Shown: positions 9,131-18,273 of the stretch, one piece after another | Position numbering within the stretch: the stretch's first letter is position 1 | Layout: each line of letters starts with the position of its first letter | NCBI RefSeq assembly: GCF_018070045.1 | Contig: NZ_JAGPYK010000028.1 | Coordinates: 20,243-84,242, forward strand | Direction: 5' to 3' | Length of the DNA: 64,000 nucleotides | From: Micromonospora sp. U21 | Lineage (GTDB): Bacteria > Actinomycetota > Actinomycetes > Mycobacteriales > Micromonosporaceae | Made by a program: the position numbers and the translations under genes | Notes under the pieces: model-generated | Told to the model about the DNA's origin: nothing | What the model saw: the letters and a program-made list of their open reading frames with translations, nothing else | Database searches by the model: none

Positions 9131-9212
9131 CACCCCCACCGCGTCGATCTAGGGCAGATCGCCGCTCCTTGATCTCCAACAACAACGATATTTCCTAGAT
9201 CGACGCGATTGG
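9131..9212. terminator. Bidirectional terminator-like inverted repeat
   Basis: A perfect 14-base inverted repeat (9140-9153 and 9194-9207, CGCGTCGATCTAGG and its complement) with outer CCCCA/TGGGG pairing and a 40-base loop. It lies between the convergent PucR-type and TetR genes, where both need termination. The long loop is unusual for a simple terminator, and the element may also be a dispersed palindromic repeat. Confidence 0.6.
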
Positions 9213-9240
9213 GGGCGGGCGGCGGGCGGGCGGGGGCGGG

Positions 9241-9849
9241 TCAGGGGGTCTGGATGCCTGCCAGGACGGTGTCGACGACCTGCCCCGGCAGGGTCTGCTC
9301 GTCCAGCACCGGGTTCCATTGCAGCACCCGCTGGATCAGCATCGGCCCGGTCAGGAGCGCCATCGTCACCTCCAGGTCGATGTCCGGCCGGAGCAGGCCC
9401 TCGCTGATGCCGCGCCGCAACACCTCGCGCATCAGCTGCCGGCGCGGGGCGATGATGTTCTGGTAGAGCTGGAACTGGTCGGGGCTGCGGTTCACCGCGG
9501 GCACCAGGCAGGGCATGATCTTCGCGGCCCGCGGGTCGACGTTCTTCCCGATCGCGCCGACGAGCAGTACCAGGTCATCGCGGACGGAGTGCCCCTCCGG
9601 CTGCGGCAGGATGCCCTTGAGCCGGCGCAGCGCGTCCAGCAGCAGTGCGTCCTTGCCGGCCCAGCGGCGGTAGATGGTGGCCTTGCCGACCCCGGCGCGG
9701 GCGGCGATCGCCTCGATCGAGAGCGCCTCGATGGTGCTGCCCTCGGCGAGCAGGTCGAGGGTGGCCTCGACGATCGCCTCATCGGCGCGGAGGCTCCGCG
9801 GTCGCCCGGGCGACCGCGGAGCATCGGCAGTGGACGTCATGTCGGACAT
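9241..9849 (-). CDS. TetR family repressor of the adjacent MFS pump
   Basis: A 202-residue TetR-type repressor. The N-terminal helix-turn-helix is clear (IEAIAARAGVGKATIYRRWAGKDAL, about 43-67). The C-terminal part is a ligand-binding domain ending VVDTVLAGIQTP. It starts 11 bases after the MFS transporter stop on the same strand, so both are probably in one transcript and the repressor would control its own level. The likely operator is the 10+10 inverted repeat upstream of the pump at 11514-11538. The coding region contains a perfect 30-base palindrome about 28 bases after the start codon (9793-9822). The effector is unknown. Confidence 0.9.
   Translation of the reverse strand: MSDMTSTADAPRSPGRPRSLRADEAIVEATLDLLAEGSTIEALSIEAIAARAGVGKATIYRRWAGKDALLLDALRRLKGILPQPEGHSVRDDLVLLVGAIGKNVDPRAAKIMPCLVPAVNRSPDQFQLYQNIIAPRRQLMREVLRRGISEGLLRPDIDLEVTMALLTGPMLIQRVLQWNPVLDEQTLPGQVVDTVLAGIQTP
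9793..9822. repeat. 30-base perfect palindrome inside tetR
   Basis: Bases 9793-9807 (GCTCCGCGGTCGCCC) are followed directly by their exact reverse complement. It encodes the Arg/Pro-rich N-terminal arm (SPGRPRSLR region) of the repressor. In RNA it would form a very stable hairpin near the start of translation; in DNA it could also bind a dimeric protein. Confidence 0.75.
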
Positions 9850-9860
9850 TGTCCCCGAAC

Positions 9861-11429
9861 CTAGGCCGTCCCGGCCAACTCGGGCTCGGCGACCGGCGCC
9901 GCCGGCGCGTCCGCCACGGCCTCCCGGCCGGGCATCCAGCGCAGCACCACCAGGATGCCGAGCGCGGCGACCACCGCGGAGAGCGCCGCCGCCCAGTGCA
10001 TGGCGGTGACGAAGGCGTCGTTGGCCGCCGAGATCAGCGCCGGCCCCGCCGGGCCGAGCTGCCCGGCCGCCGCGTACGCCCCGGAGATCGACTCGTTGGC
10101 CGCGTCACGGGCCTGCGCGGGAAGGCCGGTCAACGCGCCGTCCACGTCGGCCCGGTAGACCGCGGAGAGCACCGAGCCGAGGACCGCCACGCCGAGCGCA
10201 CCGGCAACCTGGCGGACGGTGTTGCTGACCGCGGAGCCCACGCCGGCCTTCTCGCGGGGCAGCGCCGACATGATCGACTCGGTTGCCGGCGGCATGATGT
10301 TGGCCATTCCGACGCCCTGGAAGAAGAAGACGACCAGCACGACCCAGATCGGGGTGGACGCGCCGATGAAAGCGAAGGCGGCCAGTGCCCCCGCGGTCAG
10401 CGCCAGCCCGACGGTCGCGACCGCCCGGCCGCCGTAGCGGCGGACCATGGCGGCGCTGCGGGGCGCGAAGATCAGCTGGGCGCCGGCGAAGGGCAGGAAG
10501 AGCAGGCCGGTCTGCAGCGGGCTGTAGTCGCGTACCAGTTGCAGGTAGAACGAGCTGAAGAACATCACGCCCATCGCGGCGAAGAACACCAGGCCGACGA
10601 TGGCCACCGGCGCGGCGAACCGGGGCAGGCGGAACAGCCGGACGTCCAGCGACGGGTGGTCGCTGCGCCGCTCGTGCTGCACGAACCAGGCCAGCACCGC
10701 CAGGCCGACCAGGATCGAGCCCCAGGCCACCGGTCGGCCGAAGCCGTGCTCGCCGCCGTCGATGATGCCGTAGGAGAGGGCGACCAGGCCGACCACGGAG
10801 AGCAGGACGCCGAGCACGTCGACCCGGCCCGGGCGCGGGTCGCGCGATTCGGGGACCAGCAGGGCGACCAGGACCACGCCGGCGACGACCACCGGCACGT
10901 TGATCAGGAAGACCGAGCCCCACCAGAAGTGCTCCAGCAGCGCGCCGCCGAGGATCGGGCCGATCGCCACCGCGAGCCCGACCGCCCCGGCCCAGACGCC
11001 GATGGCGCGGCCACGCTCACGCGGGTCGAAGACGTTGGAGATGATCGACAGCGTCACCGGCATGATGGCCGCGCCGCCGACCCCCATCAGGGCGCGGGCC
11101 GCGATCAGCTGGGCGGGGCTCTGGGCGTACGCGGAGAGCAGCGACGCCAGGCCGAACAGCGCCAGCCCGATCATCAGGAAGCGCTTGCGGCCGGCGCGGT
11201 CGCCGAGCACCCCGAAGGTGAACAGCAGCCCGGCGAAGACCAGCGTGTAGGAGTTGATGGCCCACTCCAGCTGGCCCTGGCTGGCGCCGAGGCCGTGCAC
11301 CGGGTCGGCCAGCGTACGCAGGGCGACGTTGAGGATCGTGTTGTCGAGGACGACGACGAGGAGGCTGATCACCAGCACCCCCAGGATCGCCCACCTCCTC
11401 GGATGTCCGGTGTTGTCGTGCAGCTCCAT
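9861..11429 (-). CDS. DHA2-type MFS multidrug efflux transporter
   Basis: A 14-helix drug:proton antiporter of the EmrB/QacA type, 522 residues. Visible motifs include LDNTILNVALRTL in helix 1 (motif D1), GDRAGRKRFLMIGL (motif A, about residue 70) and GVGGAAIMPVTLSIISNVFDPRERGRAIGVWAG (motif C region). I start at the ATG at 11427-11429 (MELHDNTGH), preceded by GGGGGGAG; a start eight codons upstream would place that site inside the gene. It is followed by its putative TetR repressor. A tight inverted repeat 85-110 bases upstream is a probable operator. The substrate cannot be read from sequence. Confidence 0.93.
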   Translation of the reverse strand: MELHDNTGHPRRWAILGVLVISLLVVVLDNTILNVALRTLADPVHGLGASQGQLEWAINSYTLVFAGLLFTFGVLGDRAGRKRFLMIGLALFGLASLLSAYAQSPAQLIAARALMGVGGAAIMPVTLSIISNVFDPRERGRAIGVWAGAVGLAVAIGPILGGALLEHFWWGSVFLINVPVVVAGVVLVALLVPESRDPRPGRVDVLGVLLSVVGLVALSYGIIDGGEHGFGRPVAWGSILVGLAVLAWFVQHERRSDHPSLDVRLFRLPRFAAPVAIVGLVFFAAMGVMFFSSFYLQLVRDYSPLQTGLLFLPFAGAQLIFAPRSAAMVRRYGGRAVATVGLALTAGALAAFAFIGASTPIWVVLVVFFFQGVGMANIMPPATESIMSALPREKAGVGSAVSNTVRQVAGALGVAVLGSVLSAVYRADVDGALTGLPAQARDAANESISGAYAAAGQLGPAGPALISAANDAFVTAMHWAAALSAVVAALGILVVLRWMPGREAVADAPAAPVAEPELAGTA

Positions 11430-11513
11430 GCGCCGGTTCTCCCCCCGGTTCACCCGCAGCGCAATACGATACGGGCCAGACTCGTAACTGCGGACAGACT
11501 ACGACCGGCATTA

Positions 11514-11538
11514 ACGATACGGAACCGATCCGTATCGT
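11514..11538. promoter_or_regulatory. Probable TetR operator upstream of the MFS pump
   Basis: A perfect inverted repeat, ACGATACGGA-ACCGA-TCCGTATCGT, with 10-base arms and a 5-base spacer. A further half-site, ATACGATACGG, lies at 11464-11474 between this site and the start codon. Arm length and spacing fit binding of a TetR dimer. The only regulator in the transcript is the TetR at 9241. In the 307-base gap between the pump (11429) and the next gene (11737) this operator and the hairpin at 11623-11691 are the only structures I see. Confidence 0.7.
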
Positions 11539-11622
11539 ATGTGGTCGGCGTCACGCCCATTCGGGCGCCCACTTCCGCCATCCGCGGTCGGCATCAGAAC
11601 CGGCGGCGGCACTCGCTGCCGC

Positions 11623-11691
11623 CTTTGCTCTGCTTCAACCCGCGCAACGGTTGTGGGCCGTGAGTGTTGCGTCGGTTGAAGCAGAGCAAAG
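11623..11691. terminator. Long stem-loop after the liv/B12 gene cluster
   Basis: Perfect 18-base arms (11623-11640, CTTTGCTCTGCTTCAACC, and 11674-11691) enclose a 33-base loop that itself contains a CGCAAC/GTTGCG inner stem. It lies downstream of the cobalamin-binding gene that ends at 11737 on the minus strand, so it probably ends that transcript. It also has the look of a dispersed palindromic element. Confidence 0.65.
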
Positions 11692-11736
11692 GGTGGGGGC
11701 TGACCATCGGCTCCTTCGCTGGCGAGCGTGACGCAA

Positions 11737-12351
11737 TCAGCCTGGTCGCGGGGCGGCCAGGCAGGCGGCCACGGCGGCCGGCAGCGTGCGCAGGTGGGCC
11801 GCCGGCGCGGTGAGCGGCTCGATCCAGCCGGGCCCGGCGCCGTACACCCGCAGCAGCGGGAAGTCCCGGGCGAAGCGCACCAGGCGGTACGCGCGGCCGG
11901 TGACGGGCGTCTGCGACCAGAGCACGACGATGCTCGGGCGGGCCCGGTACACCGCGCTGGTCAGCGCGGCCCACGGCAGCGCTGGGCCGAGATGCAGGCA
12001 CCCATGACCCTGCTCGCGCAGCGCGGCGGCGAGCGCGTCAAGGCCGAGGCAGTGCGCCTCCCGCTCGGCGCCGGCCAGCAGCACCCCGCCGGTTCGCAGC
12101 GACCGCCCCGGCTCCCGCCGGTACACGTCCAGCCCGACCCGCACGCCCACACAGAGAGCGTGCTCGACGGCGATCTCGCCGGCGCCCCCCGTCAGCCGGG
12201 CCAGCAGCGGCTGGCAGACCTGCTCCCAGAGCGCCGGCACACCCCACTCTCCGGCCAGCTCCAGCATCATCGTGGCGACACGGTTGCCGTCCAGGTCCTC
12301 GGCCGCCAGCGAGACCAGCTTGTGCGCGATCTCCACGGCCTCCGCCGGCAT
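11737..12351 (-). CDS. Stand-alone cobalamin (B12)-binding protein, CarH/LitR-like sensor half
   Basis: A protein of 204 residues with the two-part architecture of the sensor half of B12-dependent regulators. A helical cap domain contains GEIAVEH, then a Rossmann-like B12 domain has EAHCLG, matching the ExHxxG cobalt-ligand motif of CarH/LitR-type photoreceptors. The cap-domain Trp expected ten residues before the EH pair is Leu here. There is no MerR helix-turn-helix; the gap to livM is only 92 bases, too short for one. I start at the ATG at 12349-12351; a GTG at 12364-12366 is also possible. It follows livM on the same strand. Possible roles: a sensor acting through protein contact, or a corrinoid protein. 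Confidence 0.72.
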   Translation of the reverse strand: MPAEAVEIAHKLVSLAAEDLDGNRVATMMLELAGEWGVPALWEQVCQPLLARLTGGAGEIAVEHALCVGVRVGLDVYRREPGRSLRTGGVLLAGAEREAHCLGLDALAAALREQGHGCLHLGPALPWAALTSAVYRARPSIVVLWSQTPVTGRAYRLVRFARDFPLLRVYGAGPGWIEPLTAPAAHLRTLPAAVAACLAAPRPG

Positions 12352-12370
12352 CGGATCGGTCAGCACCAGA

Positions 12371-12406
12371 CGTACCCCCGGGTAGTTTTCCCTACCCCGG
12401 GGTACG
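12371..12406. repeat. Inverted repeat between livM and the B12-binding gene
   Basis: Fifteen-base arms (12371-12385, CGTACCCCCGGGTAG, and 12392-12406) pair at 14 of 15 positions around a 6-base loop. It sits 20 bases before the ATG of the cobalamin-binding gene and 37 bases after the livM stop. It could be an operator, or an RNA hairpin that reduces or tunes expression of the last gene. No run of T follows in the direction of transcription. Confidence 0.6.
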
Positions 12407-12443
12407 CCACGAGGGCGCGCGGCGGATGCGCCCGCGCGGAGAT

Positions 12444-13457
12444 TTACCGGCGGCGCGCCACCAGCCGGCGGGCCAGCGCGGCGGCGCTGCCCCAGATGCC
12501 GCGCCGGAACAACACCACGACCAGGACGAAGATGCCGCCGGTGACCAGGCCGATCGCCTCGAACCCGGAGAACGAGAGCCAGTCCTCCAGCCGGACCACG
12601 ATCCCGGCGCCGAGCACGCCACCCCAGAGGGTGCCGATCCCGCCGAGCACCACCACGATGACCGCCTTGCCGGAGGTGGTCCAGTGCAGCACGTCCAACG
12701 AGACGAACCGGTGGCCGACCGCGAACAGCCCGCCGCCGAGACCGGCGATGAACCCGGAGAGCACGAACGCGGTGAGCTTGTAGCGGTGCACCGGGTAGCC
12801 CAGCGCTCGGGCCCGGGCCGGGTTGTCCCGGATGCCGACCAGCACCCGGCCGAACGGCGAGTGCACGATCCGCCAGGCGGCGGCCAGCCCGAGCAGCACG
12901 ATCGGCAGGATCGCGTAGTAGAAGTAGTAGTCGTCGGTGAGGTCCCAGCCGAACAGCTCGCGGGGCACCCCCTGCAGGCCGTTCTCGCCCTGCGTCACCG
13001 AGCGCCACTCGTTGGCGACGTAGTAGACCATCTGCGCGAAGGCCAGCGTCACCATGGCGAAGTAGATGCCGGTCCGCTTGACCGCCAGGTAGCCGATCGG
13101 CACCGCCAGCACGGCCGCGGCCAGCGCCCCGGCCAGCACCGCGAGCGGGAACGGCAGGCCGGCGTGGATCGCCACCAACCCGGTGACGTACGCCGAGGTG
13201 CCCCAGAACGCGGCGTGCCCGAACGACATCAGCCCGGTGAAGCCGAGCAGCAGGTCCACCGCGACGGCGAACAGCGCCCAGCAGAGGATGTCCACCGCAA
13301 CCGCCGGATAGAGGCCGTTGGGCAGCCAGGCCGCGGCGGCCAGCCCGACGGCGAGCAGCGCGTACCGAACCCAACCGGGGGCACGGGCCACGGCGACCAG
13401 CCCGGACGGCGGCGTGGCTCGGGGTACGTCGGCCGGGGTGTCCACGGTGCTGGTCAT
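12444..13457 (-). CDS. livM: Branched-chain amino acid type ABC transporter permease (LivM family)
   Basis: One of two inner-membrane permeases of an ABC importer of the hydrophobic amino acid type. The 337-residue protein is nearly all membrane helices and carries the family motif region (LLGFTGLMSFGHAAFWGTSAYVTGL, about 70-95) and GIRDNPARARALGYPVHRYKLTAFVLSGFIAGLGGGLF, which is characteristic of LivM. Its start overlaps the end of livH by four bases. It forms the membrane channel with LivH; energy comes from the LivG/LivF ATPases upstream. The transported molecule is not determined by sequence and may be an organic acid or amide rather than an amino acid. Confidence 0.9.
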   Translation of the reverse strand: MTSTVDTPADVPRATPPSGLVAVARAPGWVRYALLAVGLAAAAWLPNGLYPAVAVDILCWALFAVAVDLLLGFTGLMSFGHAAFWGTSAYVTGLVAIHAGLPFPLAVLAGALAAAVLAVPIGYLAVKRTGIYFAMVTLAFAQMVYYVANEWRSVTQGENGLQGVPRELFGWDLTDDYYFYYAILPIVLLGLAAAWRIVHSPFGRVLVGIRDNPARARALGYPVHRYKLTAFVLSGFIAGLGGGLFAVGHRFVSLDVLHWTTSGKAVIVVVLGGIGTLWGGVLGAGIVVRLEDWLSFSGFEAIGLVTGGIFVLVVVLFRRGIWGSAAALARRLVARRR

Positions 13458-14331
13458 GCCGGCGCCTCCTCACGACCGAACAGGCCGGCCGGGCGCCAGA
13501 GCAGCACGACGGCCATCACGATGAAGACGATCGTCTGCGACACGATCGGGAAGTTGGACAGGTAAGCCTCGCCCCACGCCTGGACCAGGCCGATGCCGAA
13601 GCCGGCGGCGACCGAGCCGAAGATCGAGCCCAGCCCGCCGATCACCACCACCGCGAAGACCACGATGATCAGGTCCGCGCCCATCAGCGGGTTGACCGCG
13701 CGCATCGGCGCGGCCAGCACACCGGCCAGCCCGGCCAGCCCGATGCCGAAGCCGAAGACCGGGGTCACCCAGCGTCCGACGTCGATACCGAACGCCCGGG
13801 TCAGGTCGGGCCGCTCGGTGGCGGCGCGGACCACCATGCCGATCCGGGTCCGGGTGAGCACCCACCACACGGCAACGCAGAGCAGCAGCGCGAAACCGAG
13901 GATGAACACCCGGTAGGTCGGGAAGTCGAAGAGTCCGAAGTTCACCGTCCCGCTCAACAGCGACGGGGTGGCGTACGGGCTGGACTGCACGCCGTAGCGC
14001 AACTTCACCAGGTCCTGCAGGATCAGCGTCAGGCCGAAGGTGAGCAGGAAGTTGTAGAGCGGGTCGAGCCGGGTCAACCGGTGGATCACCGCGCGTTCCA
14101 GCGCCATGCCCAGCAGACCCAGCCCCACCGGCATGATCACCAGGGCCGCCCAGAACGGCACGCCCGCCTCGGTGAGCAGTACGTACGCGCCGAACGCGCC
14201 GAGCATGTAGAACGCGCCGTGGGCGAAGTTGACCACCCGCAGCATGCCGAAGATGACCGCGAGCCCGAGGGCGAGCAGGGCGTAGAACGCCCCGCTCACC
14301 AACCCGTTGAACGTGTTCTGCGCGAATCCGC

Positions 14332-14335
<4 letters not shown>
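13454..14335 (-). CDS. livH: Branched-chain amino acid type ABC transporter permease (LivH family)
   Basis: The second permease, 293 residues. N-terminal FNGLVSGAFYALLALGLAVIFGMLRVVNFAHGAFYMLGAF is the classic LivH signature. Further on, RAATERPDLTRAFGIDVGRWVTPVFGFGIGLAGLAGVLAAP matches the cytoplasmic loop that meets the ATPase. It starts with GTG at 14333-14335; the reading frame of the upstream binding protein ends in a GTGA overlap there if that gene is intact. It overlaps livM by four bases downstream. Confidence 0.92.
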
Positions 14336-15600
<1,265 letters not shown>

Positions 15601-15651
15601 GCTCACTCCATCCATTCCGCGCCTCATCGCGCGGGTCGTCGTTGAGACAAT

Positions 15652-16330
15652 TCAGATCCCGAGGTACGCCAGCAGCTCGCGTTCCCGCGAGCGCACCTCG
15701 GAGTTGTCCATCGCCTCGGCGACGCGTCCCTCGGCCAGCAGGTAGTGCCGGTCGGCGACGCCGGTGGCGAAGTGCAGGTTCTGTTCGACCAGCAGCACGG
15801 TCACCCCGTGCCGCTTGGCTTCCCGCAGCAGGTCACCGACCTGCTGCACCAACAGTGGAGAGAGCCCCTCGGTGGGCTCGTCACAGAGCAGCAGCCGGGC
15901 GCCCATCCGCAGCACCCGGGCCAGCGCGAGCATCTGCTGCTCACCGCCGGAGAGCATGGTGGCCGCGGAGTCGCGCCGGGAGTAGAGGGCTGGGAACGCC
16001 TCGTACACGCGCTCCAGCGACCACGGGTCCGGGCCGACCCGGGGCGGCAGGGTGAGGTTCTCGGTCACGGTCAGCGTGGCGTAGCTGCCCCGGTCGTCGG
16101 GCACCCAGCCCAGCCCGAGCCGGGCACGCCGGTGCGCCGGCAGCTTCCCGACGTCCCGCCCGTCCAACTCGACCGTGCCGCGCTGGCCGGAGTGCAGCCC
16201 CATCACGCAGCGCAGCAGGGTGGACTTGCCGGCGCCGTTGCGCCCGACCAGGGTGACCACCTCGCCGGCGGCGACCTCCAGGCTGACGTCCCGCAGCACC
16301 TGCGCCTCGCCGTACCAGGCGGACAGGTTC

Positions 16331-16344
<14 letters not shown>
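15652..16344 (-). CDS. livF: ABC transporter ATP-binding protein (LivF family)
   Basis: One of two cytoplasmic ATPases of the importer, 230 residues. Walker A is GRNGAGKSTLL (about 35-45), the signature LSGGEQQMLALARVL (about 132), Walker B LLLCDEPTEGLSP, and a His switch is not far after VLLVEQNLHFA. MLRIENLSAWYGEAQVLRDVSLEV is the usual LivF start. It overlaps the end of livG by 14 bases and lies 51 bases before the binding-protein gene. Confidence 0.93.
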
Positions 16345-17092
<748 letters not shown>

Positions 17093-17131
17093 CGCCTCAT
17101 CCTCCGCAGGGTCGCGGCGACGTCCGATCGG

Positions 17132-17145
17132 TGACCGCGGTCACA
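17132..17145. promoter_or_regulatory. Palindromic operator candidate upstream of livG
   Basis: GTGACCGCGGTCAC is a perfect 14-base palindrome 40 bases before the livG start, in the divergent gap with the Band 7 gene at 17316. It could regulate either side. No dedicated DNA-binding regulator is encoded in this cluster. Confidence 0.45.
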
Positions 17146-17315
17146 GGGCCGTCGCGTGGAGGAAACCTACGGCCGGCCCTGCGAGTCGAGCCATGTCGAT
17201 GGCATCCATATTCAGCCGGCAGGAGACGTGTGCGGACCCCACTCCCCGACGTAACCGACTTGACCGAGCCCCCTAATTTAATGATCCACACAGCCCATCG
17301 AAAGGCCCCCAACCC

Positions 17316-18173
17316 ATGCCTGTCGGCTTCACCATGGCGATCGTCTTCGCCGTCGCCCTGGCGGTCTGCGCCGTCCTGGCGCTCGTCGCCCCGAGAAGCG
17401 CGGTGAAGCGCACGGCCGCCCTCGCGGCGCTCGGCTGCCTCGCCGTCACGCTGCTGATCGGCGTCGCCTCCAGCGCCCACTCCGTACCGATCCGCTCGGT
17501 CGGCATCGTCACCAGCTTCGGCAAGCCCACCGGTGAGGTGACCGGCTCGGGCCTGAAGTGGGTGGCGCCCTGGCAGAAGGTCGGCGAGTGGGACGCGGGC
17601 CGGCAGAAGTACGACCACATCGGCGGCAACAACTGCGTGCGGGTCCGCACCGGCACGCTCGCCGACGCCTGCGTCGAGGTGCTCATCGAGTGGCAGGTCA
17701 AGCCGGAGAACGCGCCGAAGCAGTTCATGGACTACAAGGGAGACTTCACCAGCTTCCGTGGCCAGCGGGTGGGCGTGCAGCTCGACAGCGCGGTCAACGA
17801 CGCGTTCGCCGCGTACAACCCGCTGGAGAAGATCGACGCCCAGACCGGTGACCTCAACGTCGACCTGAAGCCCTTCGCGACGAACATCAAGACCAGCGCG
17901 GACACCCGGCTCGCCGCCGACGTGGACATCCTCTCGGTGACCATCACCCGGGTGAACCACGACGAGAAGACCGAGGGCAACATCCGGGCCTTCCAGGACA
18001 AGCTCGCTCAGACTCGCAACCTGGAGCAGGACCGCAAGAACGCCGAGATCTCCAAGCAGATCACCGAGACCAACGCGAAGGTCGACAAGGTGACCCGCTG
18101 CCTGGAGATCGCCGAGAAGAACGGCGCCAACCCGGGGCTGTGCATCAACCCGGGCATCGTCACCGGCAAGTGA
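17316..18173 (+). CDS. Band 7 / SPFH (prohibitin-like) membrane protein
   Basis: A 285-residue membrane-anchored protein with two close N-terminal hydrophobic segments (about 5-25 and 34-52) followed by an SPFH domain (VPIRSVGIVTSFGKPTGEVTGSGLKWVAPWQKV) and a charged, probably coiled-coil stretch (RNLEQDRKNAEISKQITETNAKVDK). SPFH proteins form large membrane-bound rings or microdomain scaffolds; the specific role here is unknown. The C-terminal part has paired Cys residues (TRCLEIAEKNGANPGLC), which is atypical. GAAAGG lies ten bases before the ATG. It is a single-gene unit: the liv operon diverges upstream and a terminator follows. Confidence 0.8.
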   Translation: MPVGFTMAIVFAVALAVCAVLALVAPRSAVKRTAALAALGCLAVTLLIGVASSAHSVPIRSVGIVTSFGKPTGEVTGSGLKWVAPWQKVGEWDAGRQKYDHIGGNNCVRVRTGTLADACVEVLIEWQVKPENAPKQFMDYKGDFTSFRGQRVGVQLDSAVNDAFAAYNPLEKIDAQTGDLNVDLKPFATNIKTSADTRLAADVDILSVTITRVNHDEKTEGNIRAFQDKLAQTRNLEQDRKNAEISKQITETNAKVDKVTRCLEIAEKNGANPGLCINPGIVTGK

Positions 18174-18177
18174 CCGG

Positions 18178-18210
18178 GACCGGCCCACCCGCTCCGGGTG
18201 GGGCCGGGTC
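18178..18210. terminator. Bidirectional terminator hairpin
   Basis: GACCGGCCCACCCG (18178-18191) pairs with CGGGTGGGGCCGGGTC (18195-18210) with two single-base bulges and a 3-base loop. It starts four bases after the Band 7 stop codon and serves the convergent alcohol dehydrogenase gene as well. Confidence 0.7.
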
Positions 18211-18273
18211 ACCGACGGCTCCTCGACGGCTACGCCGCGCTGATCAAACGACCGTCGCCGGCCGACCCGCGGC

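Noticed and set aside
12352..13473. N-terminal extension of the B12-binding protein across livM
   Set aside because: This part is an out-of-frame shadow of livM, and the protein fits the family from the ATG at 12351.
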